DNA of 64,000 nucleotides from Neobacillus drentensis NBRC 102427. Its GTDB lineage: Bacteria > Bacillota > Bacilli > Bacillales > Cytobacillaceae. Each line of letters starts with the position of its first letter. The first letter of the stretch is position 1. The DNA lies in contig NZ_BCUX01000008.1 of assembly GCF_001591445.1 (NCBI RefSeq), positions 179,035 to 243,034 on the forward strand, given 5' to 3'. Under the pieces are notes generated by a model. The model ran no database searches. It was not told where the DNA came from and saw only the letters and a program-made list of their open reading frames with translations. Positions 52,401-61,200 of this stretch are shown one piece after another. The position numbers were made by a program, and so were the translations under genes.

Positions 52401-53345
52401 TTATTTATGGAACGCTGGTTTATAAAAGGAACGATTATCAAGAGCAAATATTCGCTCAGTAAATTCACCTGGCTTTACTCGATCTAGTGCCCGGTCAAGC
52501 ATATTCATTTTCGCATCAAGATTATCGATATAATGTAGAATTTCGGCTTCTTTAATCATTGGCGGTTTAGGACTGCCCCATTCTGCTTTTCCATGATGGC
52601 TCAGAACAAGATGTTGAAGAATAAGGACTTCTTCCCCAGAAATACCAAGTTCTTCAGCCGCTTTGCCTATTTCATTAATCATAATTGTAATATGCCCAAG
52701 CAGGTTTCCTTCAATCGTGTAGACCGTCGAAATTGGACCCGATAATTCCAATACTTTCCCCATATCATGTAAGATAACCCCTGCATATAGTAAATCCTTG
52801 TCGAGGCTTGGATAAAGCATGGCAATCGATTTAGCCAAATCAAGCATACTCACAACATGATAGGCAAGCCCGGATACAAACTCATGATGATTTTTAGTGG
52901 CTGCAGGAAACTCTAAAAAAGCCTTCTGATGCTTTTTGATTAAGTGTCGTGTAATTCTTTGGATATTGGGATTTTTCATTTCAAAAATATACTGAGTGAG
53001 TCTGCTTGACATTTCCTCCTGGCTTAATGGTGCTGTCTCCAGGAAGTCATCCAATTTTACACCATCTGACGGCCCGGTCCGGCGTATTTGGCGGATTTTA
53101 AGCTGGCTTTTCCCACGATAATTTTGTACATCCCCTAGTATTTTCACAATACTTTGTGGGGCATAACTCTTTCCATCCTCATCATTAACATCCCAGAGCT
53201 TTGCTTCTATCTCCCCGCTTTTGTCCTGGAGAATAAGTGTTAAAAAAGGTTTGCCATTACTTGCAATCCCCTTTGTAGAACTTTTAATTAGTAAAAAAAG
53301 TTCTACCTGTTCACCTACTTCATGCTTTAATATACCTTTCCCCAT
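52401..53345 (-). CDS. yhaM: 3'-5' exoribonuclease YhaM
   Basis: A 314-residue protein: N-terminal OB fold (about 10-100, [18 protein letters not shown]) and HD phosphohydrolase domain with [12 protein letters not shown] near 160 and HDMGKV near 193. It degrades RNA and some DNA with manganese. GGAAAGGAC precedes the ATG. Placed before yhaL and prsA, as in B. subtilis. Confidence 0.93.
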   Translation of the reverse strand: MGKGILKHEVGEQVELFLLIKSSTKGIASNGKPFLTLILQDKSGEIEAKLWDVNDEDGKSYAPQSIVKILGDVQNYRGKSQLKIRQIRRTGPSDGVKLDDFLETAPLSQEEMSSRLTQYIFEMKNPNIQRITRHLIKKHQKAFLEFPAATKNHHEFVSGLAYHVVSMLDLAKSIAMLYPSLDKDLLYAGVILHDMGKVLELSGPISTVYTIEGNLLGHITIMINEIGKAAEELGISGEEVLILQHLVLSHHGKAEWGSPKPPMIKEAEILHYIDNLDAKMNMLDRALDRVKPGEFTERIFALDNRSFYKPAFHK

Positions 53346-53395
53346 AAATTCACGTCCTTTCCATTAATAAGAGTATAACATATCCAATTAGTACT

Positions 53396-56300
53396 CTATG
53401 AAATTATCTGTACAGCACCTTTTTCTAAAAAAAGAACATTTTCCCTTTGGAAAAAAGGCAGTAAATGTTTATGACAAGTGAAAAATAATAGTTGATTCCG
53501 CTTCATCCCTTTTAGTAGCTCTATCACTTTTTCCGTTCTTTTTGCATCAAAGTTTACAAAACTATCATCAATAATAATCGGGAGGTGATGTTTCTCATAT
53601 AACGTTACTGCAAAGGCAAGTCGTATAGCTACGTATAACTGTTCCGTTGTTGCTTGGCTAAGTTCATTTGCTTCAAAAATAGTATGATCCTTACGCTCAA
53701 CTAAAAAACCCGAACCGGAGTCTCGTAAGTGAATCCTATGATAGTTGTCATCTGTGAGGAACGACAAATATTCTTCCGCTTTGGAGAGCATCCTTGGTAA
53801 ATGGATGTTTTTATACTTTTCAATCGTATTTACGAGAATCTCCTGTGCGATACAATAGACGGACCACTCCTTTGCAGCCTCTTCTAATTCATATCTTTTC
53901 TGTTTGTATTGATGGAGAATATCCGAATAAACGCCGCCCTCTTCTAGAGCTTGAATTTCGTACTTAATCGAAGCTTGTTCTTCCAAACGTTTTTTTAAGG
54001 CTGTTTGCAATAAATGGACTTCCTGATTATATTCAGTAATTACTTCATCACTAGGATGGATTTGGAGGAAGTTTTCCCGATCCTGTTCCGAGAGAATTGA
54101 ATATTGTAGTTGGCTTTGCAGTGATTCTAACCTTTCGATTAACTTTTCTTTCTTCTCTGCTTTAGCTCCAAGTTCGTAAAATTGCAACTCTGTCTCCACC
54201 TTTGCAGAAGAGATTAGTTGGTTATATTCTAATCGCAGATGAGCCAGCTCCTGCGATTTCTGTCTTAAATCAGCTTCAAGATCATTAAGCTTTGCGAGTC
54301 TCTCTTGACTCGTTATTTGCTTGCCATGTTCTTCTTTCAACTTGTTTCGCAATACATAGGCTGCATTATATAAATCTAAACCTTTCTCATTTAAATAAAG
54401 ATGCTCGTAATAATTAAGACTCTTTATTACTTTCTCCTGCTGCTGATTTATTTGCTCAAGCCTTGTCTGCAAAAGTTTTTTCTCTCTGCAATTCATTTTA
54501 TATTGTTCAATAAGTTCAAATGCTTCAAGTAAAAAGGAATTAGCAATATATTCCGGTACTTTTAATTCACGGCTAATTGACAGCAGCTTCTCTTTATTTT
54601 GAGCGGACTCCAATTCCCATTGTTCGAATTTTGCAATCACCTTTTCGTATTGAGCTTGCTGCTGTTTTAACTTAATCTTTACAACTTGAAGTTCTTCTCT
54701 CCGCTGTTTATCAAGCATTAACTGCTCCTCAAGTTTTGTAATTTCCAGATATTCAGCTGATTGGAGTTTTTGCTTTAACTGCTTTTCCTTGTCTCGTAAA
54801 CTGGTCAATGTTTGATTAAGATCCGCATCCTGCGATTGTTTCTTACTTTTGGTCATAACAAGGGCTATAAAAATGCATCCTAGTAAACCAATCGTAACTA
54901 GAAACCATTGCTTTGATAGCACACCATACAGTGTTACTACAGCCAGGATAAACTCAAAAAGATAAAACTGAAGTGTTCTCTGCTTTACTTGTTTAGCTGA
55001 AGCTGCTTTATCTCGTTCATTTATCTGTTGATAGAAGTCTATTTTATCTTGTAAGGACCTTAATTCTCCTTCCAATCCCTTTTTATCATTTGCCGAATTT
55101 ACCTTTTCTTCAAGCAGCAACCGTTCCTGGTTAGATAAAACAAGCCGTTCTACAAATCGGACTTCTTTTTCTACTTCCTCTAATATACCCTTTTCTTCTT
55201 GATAATGAGTCTCTAATTCTTCCTTCACTTCTTCTAGCTTTTGAGTTTTCCGAGAAACTGCTTCCACTTGATTTTTCATATAAATATTTGTATTAATGGA
55301 AAAGATATCTTCTTCATTTAAGTTTAAATGAAGCTTCTCTTTCGTAATAGAAAGCTCTTCTTCAATAGCTAAAAGTTTTGTTTCACATTTCAGTTTTTCC
55401 TGCTTCAATTGCTCGAAAAGTGGAACTTGATCAAGCAAGGATAAGATAGCAGGCTCGTTTTTAAGGAAAGCTTGGTCTGGTTGAATCACTGTTAATTCTT
55501 TTTTTAAATTTTCAATTCTTTCGGTTATGCTGTTAATCTCCGCTTTATAGGGATGGATGAACTGAGTTATTTTTTCAATTCTTTCAATTCCACGTACTGG
55601 AAACCCAATTTCCCCTAATTCTTTAAGCTCCTTCATGGTCCACTTTTCGTCTTTGACGGTGGTTTCGATTCTTTTCCATTCATTTAGTTTTTCAATCTTT
55701 TCCCCTAAAGCCTGTAATGATTCGTTTATTTCCATCATTTCTTGGTGGAGTATTTCTTTCTTCTCTACTAGATTTGAATAATTTTTATTCTTTGCTTCTG
55801 CTATTTTCAATTCTTCATTGATTCTATGAAGTGCTTGTATCTTTTCATTTAATAATGGTTTCTTTCCTGTAGGTTTAAAGCGCATTTCTAGCTCTTTCTG
55901 TAGGAAATCTTCTGTTTTTGCCAGCCTTTCCGTTCCTAATGTTCCAGCGGAGAATAGGAACTTGCCTATCTCATCATTTTTCATTTGATGAATATTTTGC
56001 AAGCCATGCAAATTAAAAGAAAAAATAGCTTGGAATAAACTTTTATCAAAGTTCCCTGTTAATTCATTAAGAAGTTCCTCGCCGCCCATCCTGCCATTGT
56101 CCATAACGACCTTCACATCACCAGTCGCTTTTCCTCTCACACGTTCTATCACTGCCCCACCGTGACTTTCATGAACAATCCTAATTTTCCCGCCATATTT
56201 TGTACTATGTTTTGGCTCATAACGGAGTTCTGCTGATTGCTGTTTTGTAGGAAAACCGAATAAGATGCAATGGATAAAGGCCATAATCGTGGACTTACCT

Positions 56301-56401
56301 GCTTCATTTTCTCCATAGAACACTTGAAAATTATGAAGGTCGGTAATTTTGACATTCTCTAATTGGCCAAACCCATATATATGTAGTTCGAGAATTTTCA
56401 A
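53396..56401 (-). CDS. yhaN: SbcC/Rad50-like ATPase YhaN with central membrane hairpin
   Basis: A 1001-residue ATPase. Walker A is FYGENEAGKSTIM near 30-42; signature LSQATTEQLYVAIRLA near 905 and Walker B LPIIIDDSFVNFD near 935-947 are C-terminal. Between them lies a long coiled coil interrupted near 480-520 by two hydrophobic segments (FILAVVTLYGVLS and FLVTIGLLGCIFIALVM), which would place the coiled-coil tip at the membrane. The start is TTG. It pairs with yhaO. Whether it repairs DNA is not established; the AddAB system is elsewhere in the window. Confidence 0.9.
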   Translation of the reverse strand: MKILELHIYGFGQLENVKITDLHNFQVFYGENEAGKSTIMAFIHCILFGFPTKQQSAELRYEPKHSTKYGGKIRIVHESHGGAVIERVRGKATGDVKVVMDNGRMGGEELLNELTGNFDKSLFQAIFSFNLHGLQNIHQMKNDEIGKFLFSAGTLGTERLAKTEDFLQKELEMRFKPTGKKPLLNEKIQALHRINEELKIAEAKNKNYSNLVEKKEILHQEMMEINESLQALGEKIEKLNEWKRIETTVKDEKWTMKELKELGEIGFPVRGIERIEKITQFIHPYKAEINSITERIENLKKELTVIQPDQAFLKNEPAILSLLDQVPLFEQLKQEKLKCETKLLAIEEELSITKEKLHLNLNEEDIFSINTNIYMKNQVEAVSRKTQKLEEVKEELETHYQEEKGILEEVEKEVRFVERLVLSNQERLLLEEKVNSANDKKGLEGELRSLQDKIDFYQQINERDKAASAKQVKQRTLQFYLFEFILAVVTLYGVLSKQWFLVTIGLLGCIFIALVMTKSKKQSQDADLNQTLTSLRDKEKQLKQKLQSAEYLEITKLEEQLMLDKQRREELQVVKIKLKQQQAQYEKVIAKFEQWELESAQNKEKLLSISRELKVPEYIANSFLLEAFELIEQYKMNCREKKLLQTRLEQINQQQEKVIKSLNYYEHLYLNEKGLDLYNAAYVLRNKLKEEHGKQITSQERLAKLNDLEADLRQKSQELAHLRLEYNQLISSAKVETELQFYELGAKAEKKEKLIERLESLQSQLQYSILSEQDRENFLQIHPSDEVITEYNQEVHLLQTALKKRLEEQASIKYEIQALEEGGVYSDILHQYKQKRYELEEAAKEWSVYCIAQEILVNTIEKYKNIHLPRMLSKAEEYLSFLTDDNYHRIHLRDSGSGFLVERKDHTIFEANELSQATTEQLYVAIRLAFAVTLYEKHHLPIIIDDSFVNFDAKRTEKVIELLKGMKRNQLLFFTCHKHLLPFFQRENVLFLEKGAVQIIS

Positions 56402-56418
56402 TCTTCTTCACACCTTCC

Positions 56419-57639
56419 TTAAGACTGATAAAGCAATTGAATCAGCAATTTCTCTGCTTTTCCGACTAACTCTTTCTGTTCTTCCAACGTTAAATGCACT
56501 AAATATTTTCTCCCTAATTGGTGACCGTACAAGGGGGCCAAGCTTTGCTCCACATTGTCAAAATGGTCAATAGTTTCAAATAACTCCGCATAAAAATTAG
56601 CATCCCTTTTCATTTGTTCTTTGTCTATTTGCTGGCTCACTACAATGGTTAGGTCCACCACCCAGACAAAGGAATCCTCATCTTTTTCATCCTCTTGAAG
56701 AAGCTCTAAAAGTTCGGAATCAACACTTCTTTTTTCACGGGCATCATCTAATTGAATATTTTTCAAAACCAGAGATAATAGTGTTGCTTTCAGATCCTTT
56801 CGTACACTTTTGATTGTAGTCTGGCATAGTAGCAATAACTCGTGGAAACTTCTTGCTGAAGAAGCATCAACAACTACTTCCTCCCAAATAATATCTGCCG
56901 TTTCTAAAAAGTTCATTTTCGTATCATGTTCGGATAACGTTACATGATAGATCCCTTTTGAACCAGATTCTTTTTTATTCCTGCCTTGGATATTACCTGG
57001 ATAAATAATTGGCGGATTATTAGAAAGAATAGCCCTTTTATGGATATGTCCCAAGGCCCAATAATCAAAATCCTTTCGAAGTAAATCATTAACCGTAAAG
57101 GGAGCGTAGTTGTCATGCTCCACCCCGGCACTCTCATTTCCATGAAGAATTCCGATATGAAAATCCGCTCCTTCTTTCTTTATGTAATCATTGATTTTTC
57201 TATCAAAGACATGTCTGGTCGGATAACTGAAGCCATATAAATGGATGATTTCACCACTTTTAGTATGTAAAACTTTGGTTTCTACCTCACTCTTAAAAAT
57301 ATGAACATTAGAGGGCATGTCAAGGTGAACCCAGGACCCGTTTAAATGATCATGATTCCCATGGATGATATACACAGGAATTCCCTTTTCTGCAAGCTTA
57401 AGCATCTCTGAACGAAAGCGGGATTGTGCACGCAGGCTGCGGTCCTCGCCATCGAATAAATCGCCTGCTAAAATAACGAAGTCAACCTGCTGATAAATTG
57501 CGGTCGAAGTAATCTGTTTTAATGCAGTAAAGGTACTTTCTTTTACACGCATAAAAATATTTGTTGGTAAATGCTTTAATCCGACCATCGGACTGTCCAA
57601 ATGCAGGTCTGCTGCATGAATAAAGCTTACTTTTTTCAT
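56419..57639 (-). CDS. yhaO: Mre11/SbcD-like exonuclease YhaO
   Basis: A 406-residue metallophosphoesterase. Metal motifs HAADLHLDSP near 8-17, GDLFDGEDRS near 56, GNHDH near 97, HGNES near 178 and GHIHKR near 208. The C-terminal 130 residues cap the ATPase partner. AAAGGA precedes ATG 57639; the upstream extension is noncoding. The stop is 17 bases from yhaN. Confidence 0.92.
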   Translation of the reverse strand: MKKVSFIHAADLHLDSPMVGLKHLPTNIFMRVKESTFTALKQITSTAIYQQVDFVILAGDLFDGEDRSLRAQSRFRSEMLKLAEKGIPVYIIHGNHDHLNGSWVHLDMPSNVHIFKSEVETKVLHTKSGEIIHLYGFSYPTRHVFDRKINDYIKKEGADFHIGILHGNESAGVEHDNYAPFTVNDLLRKDFDYWALGHIHKRAILSNNPPIIYPGNIQGRNKKESGSKGIYHVTLSEHDTKMNFLETADIIWEEVVVDASSARSFHELLLLCQTTIKSVRKDLKATLLSLVLKNIQLDDAREKRSVDSELLELLQEDEKDEDSFVWVVDLTIVVSQQIDKEQMKRDANFYAELFETIDHFDNVEQSLAPLYGHQLGRKYLVHLTLEEQKELVGKAEKLLIQLLYQS

Positions 57640-57714
57640 AAATAATTCCTTTCCACATCTTTTCTCCATTGTAGCACCTCTTAAATACGAATGCACGTTC
57701 TAGTAATAAGCTAA

Positions 57715-57755
57715 CGAAAAAAATAAAGAACCATTACCAGCAGGTAATAGCTCTT
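57715..57755 (-). terminator. terminator after yhaP
   Basis: AAGAACCATTACC / GGTAATAGCTCTT (two mismatches) with a T-rich minus-strand tail. Confidence 0.8.
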
Positions 57756-57763
57756 CGTTTTCC

Positions 57764-59017
57764 TTATTCTTTCTTAGTTAACTGTAATGCTTTTTTAATA
57801 TCTTTAAAGGAGTTTGACTGTCCATACATTAAGACGCCGCCACGGTATACGCGGGCACCAAATATGGCTAATATTGTAATTGTTGCAACAAGGATTCCAA
57901 TGCCTATTAGTGCTTCCCAAATCGGAATTGTTAGCATTCCAACACGCAAAAACATAATCATCGGTGTAAAGAATGGTATAAAGGATGTTACTGTAATAAA
58001 CGATGCATCCGGTTTACCTAAGCCAAACATTGCAATCATAAACCCGGCAACCACTAACAACGTCATAGGCGTAATCATTTGCTGAACATCTTCTATTCTG
58101 CTGACAAGGGAACCAAGAAATGCCGCTAAAGTTGCATAAAGGAAATAACCTAGAATGAAGAAAATGACAGCGTAGAGTATCGTCTCAAAAGGGATGTCAC
58201 CAAAACCATAAACTCCCATAAAGCCTTCTTTTAATGATTCCATATTCTGTTTAAACGAGAAATAGCCAACAGACAGAAATACTGCGAGCTGTGTCAGACT
58301 TAACAAACCGATTCCGACTATTTTCGCAAACATCTGCTTAATTGGTGAGACACTGGATATTAAGATTTCCATTACTCTTGATGACTTTTCTGTCGCCACT
58401 TCCATCGCAATCATATTTGCATACATGATGACTGAAAAATAGATAATAAACAGCAGGACGTAGACAAGACCACGTGCTTGGTTTAATTCTTCTTCTGTTT
58501 TTGCATTCTTCTCGAGCGCAATTTTCTCAAAAGAAACCGGTTCATAAAGCTTTTCGAGCTGGGCTGCCGTCAATTGAATTTGGGAAGCTGCAAGCATTGT
58601 TTTTACTTGCTGGAGACTTGTATTGAGATCAGTAAACATGGAAGAGTCCGCAATACTCATTGCCTTATATGTAGCTAATGGCAGGTTTTCCTCATTCATC
58701 GCTAGCAGAACAATGCCTTGATAACGCCCCTCTTCCACGGCTTTTTCCGCATTATCAACACTCCCTTCGAAGGGAGATAGTTTTATATCTTTATTGATTA
58801 ACTTAACTTGTTTTTTGAAAGGTTCGTAAAGTTGACCTGTTTCATCAAGGACTGCAATATTCTCTTTCCCGCCATCTTTATCAAAAATATCAATGATATT
58901 ATTTAAGTTCGTTAAAGCTAAGACAATTAAGACTGTTAAAAGAGTGGTAATGATAAAGGATTTTGTTTTTAACTTGTTTATATAGGTATGGAATAAGATA
59001 ATCCAAAAACTATTCAT
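57764..59017 (-). CDS. yhaP: ABC exporter permease YhaP (NatB-like)
   Basis: A 417-residue ABC-2 permease with one N-terminal helix (about 20-42), an outer domain of about 120 residues and five to six C-terminal helices (about 185-390). The EVATEKSSRVMEILISSVSP segment is the family hallmark. ATG 59017 has AGGTGA 5 bases upstream and overlaps the yhaQ end by eight bases. Natrium-type exporters are related, but the substrate is not known. Confidence 0.88.
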   Translation of the reverse strand: MNSFWIILFHTYINKLKTKSFIITTLLTVLIVLALTNLNNIIDIFDKDGGKENIAVLDETGQLYEPFKKQVKLINKDIKLSPFEGSVDNAEKAVEEGRYQGIVLLAMNEENLPLATYKAMSIADSSMFTDLNTSLQQVKTMLAASQIQLTAAQLEKLYEPVSFEKIALEKNAKTEEELNQARGLVYVLLFIIYFSVIMYANMIAMEVATEKSSRVMEILISSVSPIKQMFAKIVGIGLLSLTQLAVFLSVGYFSFKQNMESLKEGFMGVYGFGDIPFETILYAVIFFILGYFLYATLAAFLGSLVSRIEDVQQMITPMTLLVVAGFMIAMFGLGKPDASFITVTSFIPFFTPMIMFLRVGMLTIPIWEALIGIGILVATITILAIFGARVYRGGVLMYGQSNSFKDIKKALQLTKKE

Positions 59018-59909
59018 AAGAGTCACCTACTTTCTCAATAAAAATATCATTTAAAGAAGGCTCTTCTAGAGAAAATTTCCGAATAAACCCCTGATTTACT
59101 ATCTCTTTAAGGATTTTTTCGGCTATGTATTCTCCTTCAATTTGCAGATGAATTCCTTCCATCGTAGTTTTGGACTTAACAACACCTGGATAACTTTTTA
59201 AGGAATCCAACGAAAAATCAGCATGGATAACCAAGTTCTTCTTACCAAATGATCGTTTTATTTCTTTTAAAGATCCATGAACCACCGGACTACCTTTTTG
59301 CAAAATGCATAGATGCTCACACATTTCTTCTACATGCTCCATCCGATGACTCGAAAATACAATGGTTGCCCCATTTTCTTTTAAAGATAAGACTGCTTCT
59401 TTCAGCATTTCGACATTTACCGGGTCAAGCCCGCTAAATGGCTCATCCAGAATTAGTAATTTTGGTTTGTGAACGACAGCTGCAATGAATTGTATTTTCT
59501 GTTGGTTTCCCTTCGAAAGCTCTTCGACTTTTTTATTCTCATACTCCGGGATCTTAAATCGATCAAGCCAAAGTTTTAATTCTGTAAGTGCCTTAGCCTT
59601 TTGCATACCTCTTAATCTGGCTAAATAGACGATTTGGTCACGGACCTTTAGTTTGGGATACAGGCCCCGCTCCTCTGGAAGATAACCAACCAAGTGACTG
59701 GTGGAATAATCAATCGGTTTGCCGTCCCAGGTAATCTTCCCACCGCTAGCATCAAGCAACCCTAAAATCATCCGAAATGTCGTTGTCTTCCCTGCACCAT
59801 TTGCCCCTAAAAAGCCAAACATTTCTTTGTCGGGTATCTCTAATGATAAATCGTCCACTGCAGTAAAATCCCCAAACTTTTTCGTGACATGTTCAAGTTT
59901 AAGAACCAT
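59010..59909 (-). CDS. yhaQ: ABC transporter ATP-binding protein YhaQ
   Basis: A 299-residue ATPase: Walker A GANGAGKTTT near 34-43, signature LSKGNQQK near 130, Walker B LLILDEPFSGLDP near 150-162, and a C-terminal extension of about 80 residues with the DrrA/NatA-type domain. ATG 59909 follows GGAG by 8 bases. Confidence 0.92.
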   Translation of the reverse strand: MVLKLEHVTKKFGDFTAVDDLSLEIPDKEMFGFLGANGAGKTTTFRMILGLLDASGGKITWDGKPIDYSTSHLVGYLPEERGLYPKLKVRDQIVYLARLRGMQKAKALTELKLWLDRFKIPEYENKKVEELSKGNQQKIQFIAAVVHKPKLLILDEPFSGLDPVNVEMLKEAVLSLKENGATIVFSSHRMEHVEEMCEHLCILQKGSPVVHGSLKEIKRSFGKKNLVIHADFSLDSLKSYPGVVKSKTTMEGIHLQIEGEYIAEKILKEIVNQGFIRKFSLEEPSLNDIFIEKVGDSYE

Positions 59910-60035
59910 TTTACACACTCCTCTCCATTTTAGTACGAATAAACAATTAAATAGTTTCAGATTCTTTTTGAACTTCTTTTGAAATTATGTGAAAATATAA
60001 AATATAACAACAAAATATAGGAAGGGGGCTGAATA

Positions 60036-60221
60036 ATGAAAACGTATAAATTAACTGCATTTGAAAACAATGGAGAAAAGATTTTAGACGAATCCATCCA
60101 GGCTGAACATGATGAGACTGCAAAAGAATTAGCAGAAAAGCTGTTAGCGGAAAGAAACTTATTAGAATCAACACATCGCTTCACCTCACCAAGCGGAAAG
60201 CTATTACTGTTTCATTCCTAA
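60036..60221 (+). CDS. yhzD: YhzD-like small protein (61 aa)
   Basis: A 61-residue soluble protein of beta-alpha-beta type: MKTYKLTAFENNGEKIL, an acidic helix ETAKELAEKLLAE, and HRFTSPSGKLLLFHS at the end. AGGAAGGGGG precedes the ATG. Its place beside yhaQ and yhaR agrees with the B. subtilis YhzD gene. Function unknown. Confidence 0.75.
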   Translation: MKTYKLTAFENNGEKILDESIQAEHDETAKELAEKLLAERNLLESTHRFTSPSGKLLLFHS

Positions 60222-60230
60222 TACTTCAAA

Positions 60231-60260
60231 AAAACAAAGAAGCGATGGCTTCTTTGTTTT
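60231..60260. terminator. bidirectional terminator of yhzD and yhaR
   Basis: AAACAAAGAAGC / GCTTCTTTGTTT with a GATG loop. Confidence 0.9.
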
Positions 60261-61050
60261 ATTTCCCAATAAATCTAGGTGGTCTTTTTTCAATAAATGC
60301 TTTAATTCCTTCTTGATGATCAATTGTTTCACGCATTTTTTGTTGAGAGTGTTTTTCTAATTCTAAAATTTTTAGCAGGTATGGACGATTCATGTCAGCT
60401 AAGATTTTTTTCGTTTTAATCATTGCTTGAACAGGTCTCGTTAACCAATCTGCGATTCTAGCATCTAATGTCTCCTGCAGATTTACAGTCGCCACTTCTT
60501 CAATTAACCCCAACTCCAATGCCTCATCAGCATCCATCATTTTACCATCCCAGATTACCTGTTTCGCCTTTGTCTCTCCTAATTTCTTCTCTAGAAAGAA
60601 ATGGGCCCCGCCATCAGGGATCAAACCGATTCCTATAAAATTCATTGCAAGCTTACTAGTCTTTTCTGCGATGATATGGTCTGTAGCTAGGGCTAAACTA
60701 AATCCCAAGCCTGCTGCGGCACCAGATACAGCGCTAATCGTTAATTTAGGCATGCTGTATAGGGTAATAATAAGCTCACTAATGCTATCCATGACTGGAA
60801 AAAATTCAATTTCATTCATGTTTGACAGCATTGTTTTAATATCGCCGCCTGCTGAAAATGCTCTTCCTTTTCCTGTTATTACAACAATATCAATTTCATC
60901 TGACTCACTAATTTCTTTAAGCTTACAGACAAGCCCCTTAATCATATCTGAGTCCATAGCATTTAACGCATCGGGTCTGTTCATTTCAAGCATTGCAACA
61001 CGACCTGTAACCTTTACATTTACCTTATCAGTGATAAAATTGATCGACAT
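60259..61050 (-). CDS. yhaR: enoyl-CoA hydratase/isomerase YhaR
   Basis: A 263-residue crotonase-fold protein. The oxyanion-hole motif GRAFSAGGDIKTML near 60-73 and SGAAAGLGFSLALATD near 107-122 are clear. One classical hydratase Glu position is occupied in FIGIGLIPDGG by Pro-Asp-Gly, so isomerase or another crotonase reaction is possible. The start at ATG 61050 with GGGGGG six bases upstream is preferred over 61065. A perfect inverted repeat lies upstream. Confidence 0.88.
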   Translation of the reverse strand: MSINFITDKVNVKVTGRVAMLEMNRPDALNAMDSDMIKGLVCKLKEISESDEIDIVVITGKGRAFSAGGDIKTMLSNMNEIEFFPVMDSISELIITLYSMPKLTISAVSGAAAGLGFSLALATDHIIAEKTSKLAMNFIGIGLIPDGGAHFFLEKKLGETKAKQVIWDGKMMDADEALELGLIEEVATVNLQETLDARIADWLTRPVQAMIKTKKILADMNRPYLLKILELEKHSQQKMRETIDHQEGIKAFIEKRPPRFIGK

Positions 61051-61072
61051 TCCAAGCCCCCCCATCCTCTTC

Positions 61073-61101
61073 CATCAATTCCATTATATATGGAATTGAT
61101 G
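61073..61101. promoter_or_regulatory. perfect 12-bp inverted repeat upstream of yhaR
   Basis: CATCAATTCCAT (61073-61084) and ATGGAATTGATG (61090-61101) are perfectly complementary, five bases apart. The site lies 23 to 51 bases upstream of the yhaR start and looks like an operator. It does not resemble the FadR box. Confidence 0.5.
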
Positions 61102-61200
61102 AGTTAAATACATAAAAGTTTTTTAAATATAGTGAATTTTCTACACCTGAACTTTTTTTACAGACAATAGGACAAAGGAATAATCCCTTGTCCTCCATAG

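Noticed and set aside
53396..57639. YhaN-YhaO as an anti-phage ATPase-nuclease pair
   Set aside because: The pair sits in its conserved housekeeping context (yhaM, yhaP-yhaQ, yhaR) and has standard SbcCD-like motifs; no other defence genes are nearby.
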